Part shown: piece by piece, positions 1 through 6,926 of the stretch
How the letters are laid out: every line of letters begins with the position of its first letter
Position numbering within the stretch: the first letter of the stretch is position 1
Assembly: GCA_017305925.1 (NCBI GenBank)
Contig: JAFKJW010000188.1
Span: 1-55,436 of the forward strand
Length of the DNA stretch: 55,436 nucleotides
Origin: Hyphomicrobiales bacterium
GTDB lineage: Bacteria > Pseudomonadota > Alphaproteobacteria > Rhizobiales > Rhizobiaceae
Direction: 5' to 3'
Notes under the pieces: model-generated
What the model saw: only the letters and a program-made list of their open reading frames with translations
Database searches by the model: none
What the model was told of the DNA's origin: nothing
Position numbers and translations under genes: made by a program

Positions 1-131
1 AGCACTGGATGCGACAAGCAGCCCAGCGAAGTGTCGAAACCGTTCACAACGCCATCGCAAATGTCCTCGATGCCGTCACCCCAACAGAGTGCAGGAACTA
101 CGTCGAAAACGCCGGCTATAAGTCAACATAA
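1..131 (+). mobile_element. IS630-family transposase, C-terminal end only
   Basis: The frame starting at base 3 reads about 42 codons to a TAA at 129-131. It ends in a stretch containing the residues ECRNYVENAGYKST, which closely resembles the extreme C-terminus of IS630-type DDE transposases (typically EC-NY--NAGY-ST before the stop). The rest of the gene and the other end of the element lie outside the window. I could not identify a terminal inverted repeat or TA target duplication on this side, so the exact element boundary is unknown. The next gene begins at base 132, directly after this stop, which suggests the element inserted very close to that gene. Confidence 0.7.
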
Positions 132-662
132 ATGCGAAATGATCTAGGCAGATTGAGCTTCGAGGAGCAGATCGGGCTCACCCGGGACGTCATCGTCCGG
201 ATCATCCCGGTCCTGGCTGGCGGGGTGGTCGCCTCCCTCATCCTGGGTTTCCCCAAAACGGCCCCGCAACTCTTCCTCGGCTTCGACGGCATCGCGTTCG
301 ACCAGAACACGGATGTGGGACGGGCGTGGAGCGGCGCGCTCGCGGCCCTCGTCCTGATGATGGTTCTGCAGGCCGGCCGCGGAGAGAGCGTAGAGCTCGG
401 AGCGGCCGCCAGGGCGCTCGCGCGGCACGCGAAGTGGCTCGTGCCGGCGATTGCGCTGATCACCCTCGTCAATATCGGGCTGACCCATGTCCAGGGCGCC
501 GGAAGGCTCGCAGTCTATTACTACTGGCAGGATCCGCTGGCACCGATGCTGCTGAAGAAGGTGACGTATTTCATTTTCATCTTCGGATTTGCCTGGGTGC
601 GACTGTGGATCACCCTGGCGATCCTGGTGTTCGCCCTGCGAGAATCCTACCGGCGGCAATGA
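132..662 (+). CDS. Small integral membrane protein of unknown function
   Basis: This 176-residue protein has about four hydrophobic segments, near residues 22-40, 68-82, 103-118 and 145-168. It has no cysteine pairs, nucleotide-binding motif or family signature that I recognise. The ATG at 132 follows the IS630 stop codon without a gap and lacks a Shine-Dalgarno sequence, because the upstream bases code for the transposase. A TTG at 153 is an alternative start. The native promoter and 5' end may have been displaced by the insertion element. Nothing nearby indicates a role; the downstream neighbour is a small RNA on the opposite strand. Confidence 0.55.
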   Translation: MRNDLGRLSFEEQIGLTRDVIVRIIPVLAGGVVASLILGFPKTAPQLFLGFDGIAFDQNTDVGRAWSGALAALVLMMVLQAGRGESVELGAAARALARHAKWLVPAIALITLVNIGLTHVQGAGRLAVYYYWQDPLAPMLLKKVTYFIFIFGFAWVRLWITLAILVFALRESYRRQ

Positions 663-708
663 CCGTTCCGGCTCCACGCGGCCTTTTCCAGACGGCTGAA
701 CGGCGGGC

Positions 709-737
709 AAAAAAAAGCCGGATCGAATGATCCGGCT
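709..737 (-). terminator. Intrinsic terminator of the sRNA
   Basis: A perfect 9-bp inverted repeat (716-724 with 729-737, loop of 4) is followed on the minus strand by a run of eight T (complement of 709-716). Confidence 0.85.
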
Positions 738-822
738 AATTATGGAAGTGCCTGTAAAGGCTGAACCTCCAGAGGGGAACACTCACCGGGCGCCAATGGG
801 AGGAGGAACGCGCCCGGGAGAT
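709..822 (-). ncRNA. Alpha-r14 (NfeR1-like) trans-acting small RNA
   Basis: Read on the minus strand, a predicted transcript of about 114 nt begins near 822 and ends at a strong intrinsic terminator (709-737). Its first hairpin has an 8-bp stem (CCGGGCGC with GCGCCCGG) and a large loop containing CCUCCUCCC, a perfect anti-Shine-Dalgarno sequence. A central segment carries a second pyrimidine-rich CCCCUCU run. Rhizobial alpha-r14 sRNAs, including Sinorhizobium NfeR1, are known for about this length, independent sigma70 promoters, aSD loops and a terminator hairpin. The match is by recalled architecture, not by alignment. Expected role: base pairing with ribosome-binding sites of several mRNAs, often transporter genes. 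It sits just downstream of lsrB on the same strand but has its own promoter and follows the lsrB terminator. Confidence 0.75.
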
Positions 823-828
823 GGGTGA

Positions 829-857
829 TATATGTGCTCGCTCTGCATACAAAACAA
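829..857 (-). promoter_or_regulatory. Sigma70-type promoter of the alpha-r14-like sRNA
   Basis: On the minus strand a -35-like TTGTTT (complement of 852-857) is followed after 17 bases by a -10-like CATATA (complement of 829-834). This places the start site near 822, a few bases before the first sRNA hairpin. Confidence 0.55.
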
Positions 858-910
858 GCATTTGATTTGCATCCCACCCATGCAAAAAGACATGACATGG
901 AGCAGACGCG

Positions 911-937
911 AAAAAATTAATCAAACCGTTGATTAAT
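911..937 (-). terminator. AT-rich terminator overlapping the lsrB stop codon
   Basis: A 9-bp inverted repeat (916-924 with 929-937, loop ACCG) is followed on the minus strand by six T (911-916). It overlaps the lsrB stop codon, so lsrB transcription probably ends here, before the sRNA promoter. Confidence 0.6.
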
Positions 938-1829
938 ATGCCCAATTTCGCGCCTTCGCGAGGATGAAGTCGCGAAAGACATGCAGCTTGGCCTGATTCT
1001 TCATCGCATCTGGATAAGCGAAATAGGTGTCGAAGGACGGCACCTCGGTCTCCGGCAGGAGCTGGACCAGCCCCGCGTCCTTGTCGATCAGGTAGTCGGG
1101 AAGCATCGCTATACCGGCGCCGCGTTGCACCGCGCGGCGGATCGACAGGAGATCGTTGATCTGCAGCGTGGCGATTCGCTTGCCGCCCTCGAAATCGCCG
1201 ACCACCTCCAGCCAGTTGAGCTCCGAAAGATGCGGCGGCACCGGCTCGCCGAAGGTGACGACGCGATGGTTCCGCAATTCGCCGATGGAGGCTGGCCTGC
1301 CGAACTTCGCGACATAGGACGGCGCCGCATAGAGATGGAAATGCACGGTGAAGAGCCGGCGCTGGATCAGGTCCGGCTGCTGCGGCTGGCGCAGGCGGAT
1401 CGCGCAATCGGCCTGCCGCATCACCAGGTCCAGTTCCTCATTGGCGAGGATGAGCTGGAGCTGGATGTCGGGATAGAGATCGAGGAATTCCGGAATGCGC
1501 TCGGTCAGCCAGCCTGCGCCGAGCCCCACCGTGGTGGTGACGCGCAGCACGCCGGACGGCCGGTCCTTGTTGTCCGTCAGCATCGACTTGACGTTTTCGA
1601 GCTTCATCAGGACGTCGTGCGCGGTGCGGAAGAGAAGCTCGCCCTGCTCTGTCAGAACGAGGCCCCGCGCGTGGCGATGGAACAGCGCCACGCCGACATC
1701 CTGCTCGAGCGCGCTGACCTGCCGCGAAATGGCGGATTGCGAAAGGCGCAATGTCTCGGCCGCATGCGTGAAGGACCCAGCCTCCGCCGCTGCGTGAAAC
1801 ACGCGAAGCTTGTCCCAGTCGAGTGCCAT
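933..1829 (-). CDS. lsrB: LysR-type transcriptional regulator LsrB/VtlR
   Basis: This 298-residue protein has an N-terminal winged helix-turn-helix (about residues 3-62, with SFTHAAETLRLSQSAISRQV) and a periplasmic-binding-fold effector domain (about 90-295). The ATG at 1829 follows GAGGGAG at good spacing and is preferred over a TTG at 1832. The order lrp (divergent) / trxB / lysR beside greA and lpsB is, from memory, the S. meliloti lsrB locus. LsrB controls LPS core genes, glutathione and oxidative-stress genes there, and its Brucella relative VtlR activates small-RNA and small-protein genes. Only one cysteine is present (about residue 142), whereas redox sensing by S. meliloti LsrB has been attributed to more than one. 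It is probably co-transcribed with trxB (61-bp gap). Confidence 0.85.
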   Translation of the reverse strand: MALDWDKLRVFHAAAEAGSFTHAAETLRLSQSAISRQVSALEQDVGVALFHRHARGLVLTEQGELLFRTAHDVLMKLENVKSMLTDNKDRPSGVLRVTTTVGLGAGWLTERIPEFLDLYPDIQLQLILANEELDLVMRQADCAIRLRQPQQPDLIQRRLFTVHFHLYAAPSYVAKFGRPASIGELRNHRVVTFGEPVPPHLSELNWLEVVGDFEGGKRIATLQINDLLSIRRAVQRGAGIAMLPDYLIDKDAGLVQLLPETEVPSFDTYFAYPDAMKNQAKLHVFRDFILAKARNWAY

Positions 1830-1890
1830 CAACTCCCTCGTCTTGCCGGTAGCGCGGGTTCCCCGCCGCGTCTGCCGGTTTCTTCTCCGG

Positions 1891-2865
1891 CTATTCCGCC
1901 GCCTCGCGGTGCACCACCCTCTCCGCGAGATATTTTTCCGCCTCCAGCGCCGCCATGCAGCCGAGGCCGGCGGCCGTCACGGCCTGCCTGTAAACGTCGT
2001 CCGTGACGTCGCCCGCGGCGAACACGCCGGGTACGTCGGTGCGCGTCGAACCGGACGCCGTCCACAGATAGCCGTTCGGCTTCTGCTTCAGCTTGCCGAC
2101 GAACAGATCCACCGAGGGCGCATGGCCGATGGCCACGAACACGCCGTCCGTCCTGAAATCCGTGATCGCGCCGGTGTGCACGTTGCGCAGCCTCAGCCCG
2201 TTCACCGACGGAGGCATCGGCGGCTTTGCCGGCTCGCCGACGATCTCGTCCACCACCGTATCCCACAGGACCGTCACATTGTCCCTGGCCGCCAGCCTCT
2301 CGCGCAGGATCCGCTCGGCCCGGAACTCGCCGCGGCGATGGATGACCGTGACCGACCGGGCGAGATTGGAGAGGTAGAGCGCCTCCTCGACAGCCGAATT
2401 GCCGCCGCCCACGACCACCACATCCTTGCCGCGATAGAAGAACCCGTCGCAGGTCGCGCAGGCGGAGACACCGAACCCCATGAACGTCTTCTCGCTGGGA
2501 ATCCCCAGCCACTTGGCCTGTGCGCCCGTCGCCACGATCAAGGCGTCGGCCGTGTATTGTATGTCGGAATCGCACGTCACCAGGAACGGGCGACGGTCGA
2601 GCGCGACCTCCGTCACCAGGTCGGCGACGATCTCGGTTCCGACATGCTCGGCCTGCTTCTGCATCTGCTCCATCAGCCACGGGCCCTGGATCGGATCGGC
2701 GAAGCCCGGATAGTTCTCGACATCCGTGGTGATCATGAGCTGGCCGCCCTGCTGCATGCCCGAGATCAGCACCGGCTTCAGCATGGCGCGCGCGGCATAG
2801 ATCGCCGCGGTATATCCGGCCGGGCCGGAGCCTATGATCAGAACGGGTGCGTGCTTGACGGTCAT
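1891..2865 (-). CDS. trxB: Thioredoxin-disulfide reductase
   Basis: This 324-residue flavoenzyme reduces thioredoxin with NADPH in the cytoplasm. It has an N-terminal FAD motif GSGPAGYTAA (12-21), the redox-active CATC pair (136-139) in the sequence SACATCDGFFY, an NADPH motif VGGGNSAVEEA (about 152-162) and a C-terminal FAD motif GVFAAGDVTD. Length and motif order are those of bacterial low-molecular-weight TrxB. It is the first gene of a trxB-lsrB unit and is divergent from an Lrp-type regulator, with a 194-bp promoter region between them. Linking thioredoxin reduction with a redox-responsive LysR regulator is the known rhizobial arrangement. Confidence 0.95.
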   Translation of the reverse strand: MTVKHAPVLIIGSGPAGYTAAIYAARAMLKPVLISGMQQGGQLMITTDVENYPGFADPIQGPWLMEQMQKQAEHVGTEIVADLVTEVALDRRPFLVTCDSDIQYTADALIVATGAQAKWLGIPSEKTFMGFGVSACATCDGFFYRGKDVVVVGGGNSAVEEALYLSNLARSVTVIHRRGEFRAERILRERLAARDNVTVLWDTVVDEIVGEPAKPPMPPSVNGLRLRNVHTGAITDFRTDGVFVAIGHAPSVDLFVGKLKQKPNGYLWTASGSTRTDVPGVFAAGDVTDDVYRQAVTAAGLGCMAALEAEKYLAERVVHREAAE

Positions 2866-3059
2866 GACGGAACTTTCGCTGGCGCGCGAGCATCGGCTGC
2901 CGGCTGCAATCTATGGATTACCGCCCGGGGCCGCAAGGCGGCGTTTGCCTTCCTCCCCAGCGGCATATTGCCGGAAGCGGGAGCGAGGCGGCTGTTGAGG
3001 TCGGGCACGGGCTGTTCTAGAGGAGTAAAAAGGCCCATCGCTCGTTCCGGGACAATTCG

Positions 3060-3584
3060 GTGCACACGGCAGACCTCGATGCGATCGACTGGAAGATCCT
3101 GCGCGAGCTTCAGGCAGAGGGCCGCATCTCCAATATCGAACTGTCGCGGCGGGTGGGCATATCCGCGCCGCCCTGCCTGCGGCGCGTCAGGCGGCTGGAG
3201 CGGAACGGCATCGTCCGGGGATACCGGGCGCTGCTCAATGCGCCGGCACTGGGTCTGGAGGTCGTGGCCTTCTGTCTCGTCGGTCTGCAGCAACAATCGG
3301 AAGCGGATCTGCGCGGCTTCGCCGAACTGACGCGCGCCTGGCCGGTCGTCCGCCAAGCCTGGATGGTGTCGGGCGAGTCCGATTTCATGCTGCATTGCGT
3401 CGCGCGCGACCTGTCCGCGTTCCAGTCCTTCGTGATCGACGAGCTGACGGCGGCGCCGAATGTCGGGACCATCCGCACCGCGCTCACCATCCGGCAGGTG
3501 AAGGACGAAGGCCTCGTGCCCTTGCAGAACGACGTCCATGCCGCATTTTGGCTGCAAGTCGGTGCCAATGAAGCAGTAAGATGA
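3060..3584 (+). CDS. Lrp/AsnC-family transcriptional regulator
   Basis: This 174-residue protein has an N-terminal helix-turn-helix (about residues 7-65, with AIDWKILRELQAEGRISNIEL) and a C-terminal RAM/AsnC ligand-binding domain (about 70-150). The start is the GTG at 3060, because upstream in-frame sequence does not look coding and this gives the standard Lrp N-terminus. The C-terminus extends about 15 residues beyond usual. It is divergent from trxB and precedes an LPS-core glycosyltransferase. In S. meliloti the equivalent Lrp gene heads the lpsCDE operon and is controlled by LsrB, so a similar circuit is inferred here. The amino-acid effector is unknown. Confidence 0.9.
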   Translation: MHTADLDAIDWKILRELQAEGRISNIELSRRVGISAPPCLRRVRRLERNGIVRGYRALLNAPALGLEVVAFCLVGLQQQSEADLRGFAELTRAWPVVRQAWMVSGESDFMLHCVARDLSAFQSFVIDELTAAPNVGTIRTALTIRQVKDEGLVPLQNDVHAAFWLQVGANEAVR

Positions 3585-3641
3585 CCGTCAACGGCGCATA
3601 TCGGACATTCTTTTCCTCCCCATCCGAACATCCCGACGTGC

Positions 3642-4466
3642 ATGCTGGCAAGAAACGAAACCACTGACACGGCCGCCACGGCGATATCGGGCTTCATCGT
3701 CTGCGAGAATGCGAGCCGGACGATCCGCCGCTGCATCGAAAGCCTGGATTTCTGCCGGGAGATCGTCGTCGTCGACTCGGGCTCGACGGACGGGACCCTG
3801 GAGATCCTGGAGGCGATGCGCGGCGAGGGATATCCCGTACGGCTGATCCGGCGCGCCTGGCCGGGCTACGCCCTGCAAAAGCAGTTCGCTCTGGATACGA
3901 CCGAGGGGCCATGGTGCATTTCCCTCGATTCCGACGAGTATCTGGACGACGGGCTGCGCCGCGAGATCATGGCCCTCCCCCTGCCGGACAGTTCCGCCGC
4001 CGGTTACTGGATGCGCCGCCGCGACCGCCTCCCCGGCTACGGCTATCCGCCGACGATCGTCCATGCCCGCTACATGCTGCGCCTCGTTCACAAGGGGCGC
4101 GCCTCCTTCGACACCACGCAGCTCGTTCACGAGGCGCTCTCCGCGGAAGGCGGGACCGCGCGGCTCAAGGGCGGCTTCATCATGCACGAACGAGACATGT
4201 CCGTGTCCGCGGAATCCGCGCTGATGAACAAATATTCGACCCTGAAGGCACGCGACGCCTTTGCGCGCGGCGTGCGCACCGGCCCGATACGTCTCACGTT
4301 CACCTGCATCTGGGAGTTCATCAAGACCTGCTTCGGCCAGCGCTATATCCTCTGCGGCAGCGCCGGCGTCATCCACGCGCTGATGCGCGCTGAATACGTT
4401 CTCCTGACGGAGTGCAAGCTGTACCGCCTCTCGCAGGGATCCGACGCGCCGCCCGAACCGGAATGA
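3642..4466 (+). CDS. Family 2 glycosyltransferase, LPS core type (LpsC/WaaE-like)
   Basis: This 274-residue cytoplasmic glycosyltransferase has a GT2 (GT-A) fold. The nucleotide-sugar motif VVDSGSTDGT lies at about 44-53 and the metal-binding SLDSDEYLDD at about 92-101, followed by a C-terminal region with two weakly hydrophobic helices. It resembles KdtX/WaaE-type enzymes that add sugars to the LPS inner core. It lies 57 bp after lrp on the same strand and faces lpsB convergently. Position and family match S. meliloti lpsC, but the neighbouring lpsD and lpsE genes known there are absent. The donor sugar cannot be read from the sequence. Confidence 0.8.
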   Translation: MLARNETTDTAATAISGFIVCENASRTIRRCIESLDFCREIVVVDSGSTDGTLEILEAMRGEGYPVRLIRRAWPGYALQKQFALDTTEGPWCISLDSDEYLDDGLRREIMALPLPDSSAAGYWMRRRDRLPGYGYPPTIVHARYMLRLVHKGRASFDTTQLVHEALSAEGGTARLKGGFIMHERDMSVSAESALMNKYSTLKARDAFARGVRTGPIRLTFTCIWEFIKTCFGQRYILCGSAGVIHALMRAEYVLLTECKLYRLSQGSDAPPEPE

Positions 4467-4494
4467 CGGCCCCGGCCGCTCGCCCGAAAGGTTT

Positions 4495-5574
4495 TCAGCC
4501 TTCGTCCCAGAGCGCGTCGTAGACGGCGCGCACGCCGGCCGCCTCCTTCTCCAGCGGAAACCGGGCCCGCGCCACCGCCAGGCCGTTCTCGCCGTGGGCG
4601 CGCGCCAGCTCCGGATCCTGGAGATAGGGCTCGATGGCGGCGCGCAACGCCGCGCCGTCCCCTGCCGGCACCACGGCGCCGGTCTCGCCTTGCACCACGA
4701 GCTCCGCATAGGCGCCCGCATCGCTCGCCACCACGGCCGTCGCCGACGCCATCGCCTCGAGCGGCGTCAGGCCGAAACCCTCGTTGCGCGACGGCGCGAC
4801 ATAGAGGGCGACGCGCCTGTACCAGGCGGGAATGTCCGGCACTTCGCCGAGAAAACGGATTCGCTCCGAAAGGCCGGCCGCCTCGATGCGCCGCCGCAGC
4901 GCTTCGGCGAAAGGCCTGTGCTCGGCCGTCACGCGTCCGGTGATGACAGCCGTCCAGTCGGGGTAGCGCGGCAGGAGATCGAGCATCGCTTCCACGAAGA
5001 GGTCCGTGCCCTTCTGGTGGCGGATGCGGCCGAAGCAGCCGACCGCATGGCGGCCGGGCAGGCGCGACGCGCTGAAGCGGTCGCTTTCGGCTTCCGCCGG
5101 ATGGAACGTCGCCACGTCCACGCCGTGCATGACGACGCGGTGGGGCACCTCCAGGAAGCTTCCCGAGCGCGCGCTGGTCGCGATCACGGCATCCATGCGC
5201 CGGATCAGCCATTTGGTGAAGGGCCTGTGGTCGCGCTGCGCGGCGGAGGTGAAGACCAGCTTCAGCGGCGCGCGCAAAACGTATCTCAGCGCGATCCCCG
5301 CGATCATTTCCACATTGCGGCGCGCGTGCCAGATGCGCGGGCGGCCCGAGCGCGGCAGGCGCAGCAGGCCGGGCACCTGCCACCATTTCAGATGCGGCAG
5401 GCTGCCGGGAAGGCCCGGTCCGATCGTGGCAATCCGCAGCGAGCGGGCCTGGACGGGCACGAGCTGGACGATCGTGCTGGTGACGCCCGAGAGTCTTCGC
5501 TTCAGGTTGGGGGCGACAACCTCGATTTCGGCAACGTCGAGCGTCGCGTCATGAACGGCACGGGCATCCGCCAT
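4495..5574 (-). CDS. lpsB: LPS core mannosyltransferase, GT4 family (LpsB/LpcC-like)
   Basis: This 359-residue GT4 (GT-B) glycosyltransferase shares the N-terminal signature EVVAPNLKRRLSGVTSTIVQ and the segment HARRNVEMIAGI with rhizobial LpsB/LpcC mannosyltransferases of the LPS inner core. The C-terminal half carries GRIRHQKGTDLFVEA (UDP/GDP-sugar domain start) and the EGFGLTPLEAMA E-x7-E motif. The ATG at 5574 fits homolog N-termini. A GTG at 5613 overlaps the greA stop (GTGA) and is an alternative that would couple translation to greA. It follows greA on the same strand, as in S. meliloti. Specificity for mannose is inferred from homology. Confidence 0.85.
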   Translation of the reverse strand: MADARAVHDATLDVAEIEVVAPNLKRRLSGVTSTIVQLVPVQARSLRIATIGPGLPGSLPHLKWWQVPGLLRLPRSGRPRIWHARRNVEMIAGIALRYVLRAPLKLVFTSAAQRDHRPFTKWLIRRMDAVIATSARSGSFLEVPHRVVMHGVDVATFHPAEAESDRFSASRLPGRHAVGCFGRIRHQKGTDLFVEAMLDLLPRYPDWTAVITGRVTAEHRPFAEALRRRIEAAGLSERIRFLGEVPDIPAWYRRVALYVAPSRNEGFGLTPLEAMASATAVVASDAGAYAELVVQGETGAVVPAGDGAALRAAIEPYLQDPELARAHGENGLAVARARFPLEKEAAGVRAVYDALWDEG

Positions 5575-5609
5575 GCCGCCGCCTTCGCCGCGCACGGGAA
5601 AGCCGGCGC

Positions 5610-6083
5610 TCACACGTACTGGACTTTGACGATCTCGTAGCCGCGCGCGCCGCCCGGCGCGTTCACCTCGATCGACTCGCCGACGCCCTTGCCGATCAGC
5701 GCGCGCGCGATCGGCGAGGAGATGGAGATGCGGCCGGCCTTCACGTCCGCTTCCTGGTCGCCGACGATCTGGTAGGCCTTCTCTTCCTCGGTGTCCTCGT
5801 CCACGAGATGCACAGTCGCGCCGAACTTGACCGTGCTGCCGGAGAGCTTTGCGACGTCGATGACCTCGGCGCGGGCGACGAGATCCTCCAATTCGTTGAT
5901 ACGGCCCTCGTTGAGGCTCTGCGCCTCCTTGGCGGCGTGATACTCGGCGTTCTCCGAAAGGTCACCGTGCGAACGCGCCTCGGAGATCGCTTCGATGATG
6001 CGTGGACGCTCCTCCTGCTGGCGCCAGCGGAGCTCTTCCTTCAGCGTCCCGAATCCCCGAGCCGTCATCGGGACCTTGTTCAT
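5610..6083 (-). CDS. greA: Transcription elongation factor GreA
   Basis: This 157-residue protein rescues backtracked RNA polymerase by stimulating transcript cleavage. The N-terminal coiled coil (about 10-75) contains the tip acidic residues in [16 protein letters not shown]. The C-terminal FKBP-like domain (about 80-155) contains [18 protein letters not shown]. The ATG at 6083 is chosen because it gives the usual MxxKVPMT start with a GAGG 8 bases upstream; an ATG at 6101 would add six residues. The upstream leader has a terminator and two hairpins (see 6107-6195), suggesting attenuation. lpsB follows directly on the same strand. Confidence 0.95.
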   Translation of the reverse strand: MNKVPMTARGFGTLKEELRWRQQEERPRIIEAISEARSHGDLSENAEYHAAKEAQSLNEGRINELEDLVARAEVIDVAKLSGSTVKFGATVHLVDEDTEEEKAYQIVGDQEADVKAGRISISSPIARALIGKGVGESIEVNAPGGARGYEIVKVQYV

Positions 6084-6106
6084 GATGACCTCGCCTTCCA
6101 TTCCAC

Positions 6107-6147
6107 AGCCGCTCGCGCGGCTTTAGATGACGGCCGCTTACGCGGCC
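6107..6147 (-). promoter_or_regulatory. Two GNRA-tetraloop hairpins in the greA leader
   Basis: On the minus strand two consecutive perfect 6-bp hairpins occur: GGCCGC-GUAA-GCGGCC (6132-6147) and AGCCGC-GCGA-GCGGCU (6107-6122). Both loops fit the GNRA consensus. They lie between the leader terminator and the greA start codon. Confidence 0.55.
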
Positions 6148-6156
6148 CTCGGACTC

Positions 6157-6195
6157 AAAAAGAAAACGGCCCCACAGCCTCAACTGTCGGAACCG
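6157..6195 (-). terminator. Intrinsic terminator inside the greA leader (attenuator-like)
   Basis: On the minus strand an 11-bp stem with one bulged G (6184-6195 with 6167-6177, loop of 6) is followed by UUUUCUUUUU (6157-6166). No minus-strand gene lies upstream that it could terminate, because the next gene upstream (6402-6827) is on the plus strand. It therefore ends a short leader transcript that starts near 6206. Confidence 0.6.
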
Positions 6196-6212
6196 CTTCG
6201 CCCGTTGCAGAC

Positions 6213-6241
6213 AATATAGCAACTCGGTGCGGCTTTTCACG
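6213..6241 (-). promoter_or_regulatory. Possible greA leader promoter
   Basis: A TATATT -10-like element lies on the minus strand (complement of 6213-6218). The -35 region near 6236-6241 (CGTGAA) is weak. The implied start near 6206 gives a leader of about 50 nt up to the terminator. The rest of the greA/DUF3775 intergenic region (6219-6401) shows nothing else I can name. Confidence 0.35.
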
Positions 6242-6401
6242 ATGAATTTTGAACAAAATGCCGCGAAATCCGGCATGCTCCCCGAAAAACCGGAGGACGG
6301 GACGGCCGCACGGCGGGACAAGCCGAATCCGGCGGGTTCGCGGCCCTCTCGTGACGCCGCCCCGAAATCGGCTATCATGGGTGCCTGCAAGGGAGGATGC
6401 C

Positions 6402-6827
6402 GTGCGCAGACGCACGCAGAAGGAATGGGAACTGTCGATCGGACCGGACACGGTGCGCCTGTTCATCCTCAAGGCCAAGGCGATCAGCGCCGGCCTCAGC
6501 AGCGACTATGAAGGCGGCAGCGAGCATGAGATCGAGATCGAGGATCAGGTCCGCGACGGCCACCATCACGACGGTCTTGCCGAGGAAGAGGAGCAGGATC
6601 TCACGGCCGAGGAGCTGCGCGAGCTGATCAGCGACCTGAACGTCGACGAGGCGGCCGAGCTGATCGCGCTGGCCTGGATCGGCCGCGGCGACTATGACGG
6701 CAGCGAGTGGGCGGAAGCGCTGGCCGAAGCCAGGCAGCGCGGCAACCGCAAGACGGCCGCCTATCTCATGGGCATGCCCATGCTGGGCGACTACCTCGAA
6801 GAGGGTCTCGAGGCCATCGGCGCCTGA
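6402..6827 (+). CDS. DUF3775 domain-containing protein
   Basis: This 141-residue soluble protein is made up almost entirely of the DUF3775 domain. The N-terminus WELSIGPDTVRLFILKAK and the C-terminal block with NVDEAAELIALAWIGRGD and AYLMGMPMLGDYLEEGL are typical of this alphaproteobacterial family, whose function is unknown. The start is the GTG at 6402, preceded by AGGGAGG at 5-6 bases; upstream in-frame sequence is not family-like. The middle is acidic and histidine-containing (residues about 42-60). It stands alone, divergent from greA. Confidence 0.85.
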   Translation: MRRRTQKEWELSIGPDTVRLFILKAKAISAGLSSDYEGGSEHEIEIEDQVRDGHHHDGLAEEEEQDLTAEELRELISDLNVDEAAELIALAWIGRGDYDGSEWAEALAEARQRGNRKTAAYLMGMPMLGDYLEEGLEAIGA

Positions 6828-6926
6828 CGGTTCCCACCCGAAACGGACACATGCGGTCGTCGCCTGTAACCGATCGTGATCGTCCGCACGATTGCCAGCG
6901 CGCGCGCCGCCACCATCTGCCTGAAG

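Noticed and set aside
1810-3330. A 506-codon plus-strand frame across lsrB and trxB
   Set aside because: It is the antisense shadow of trxB and lrp, with Arg/Pro/His-rich composition and no family features.
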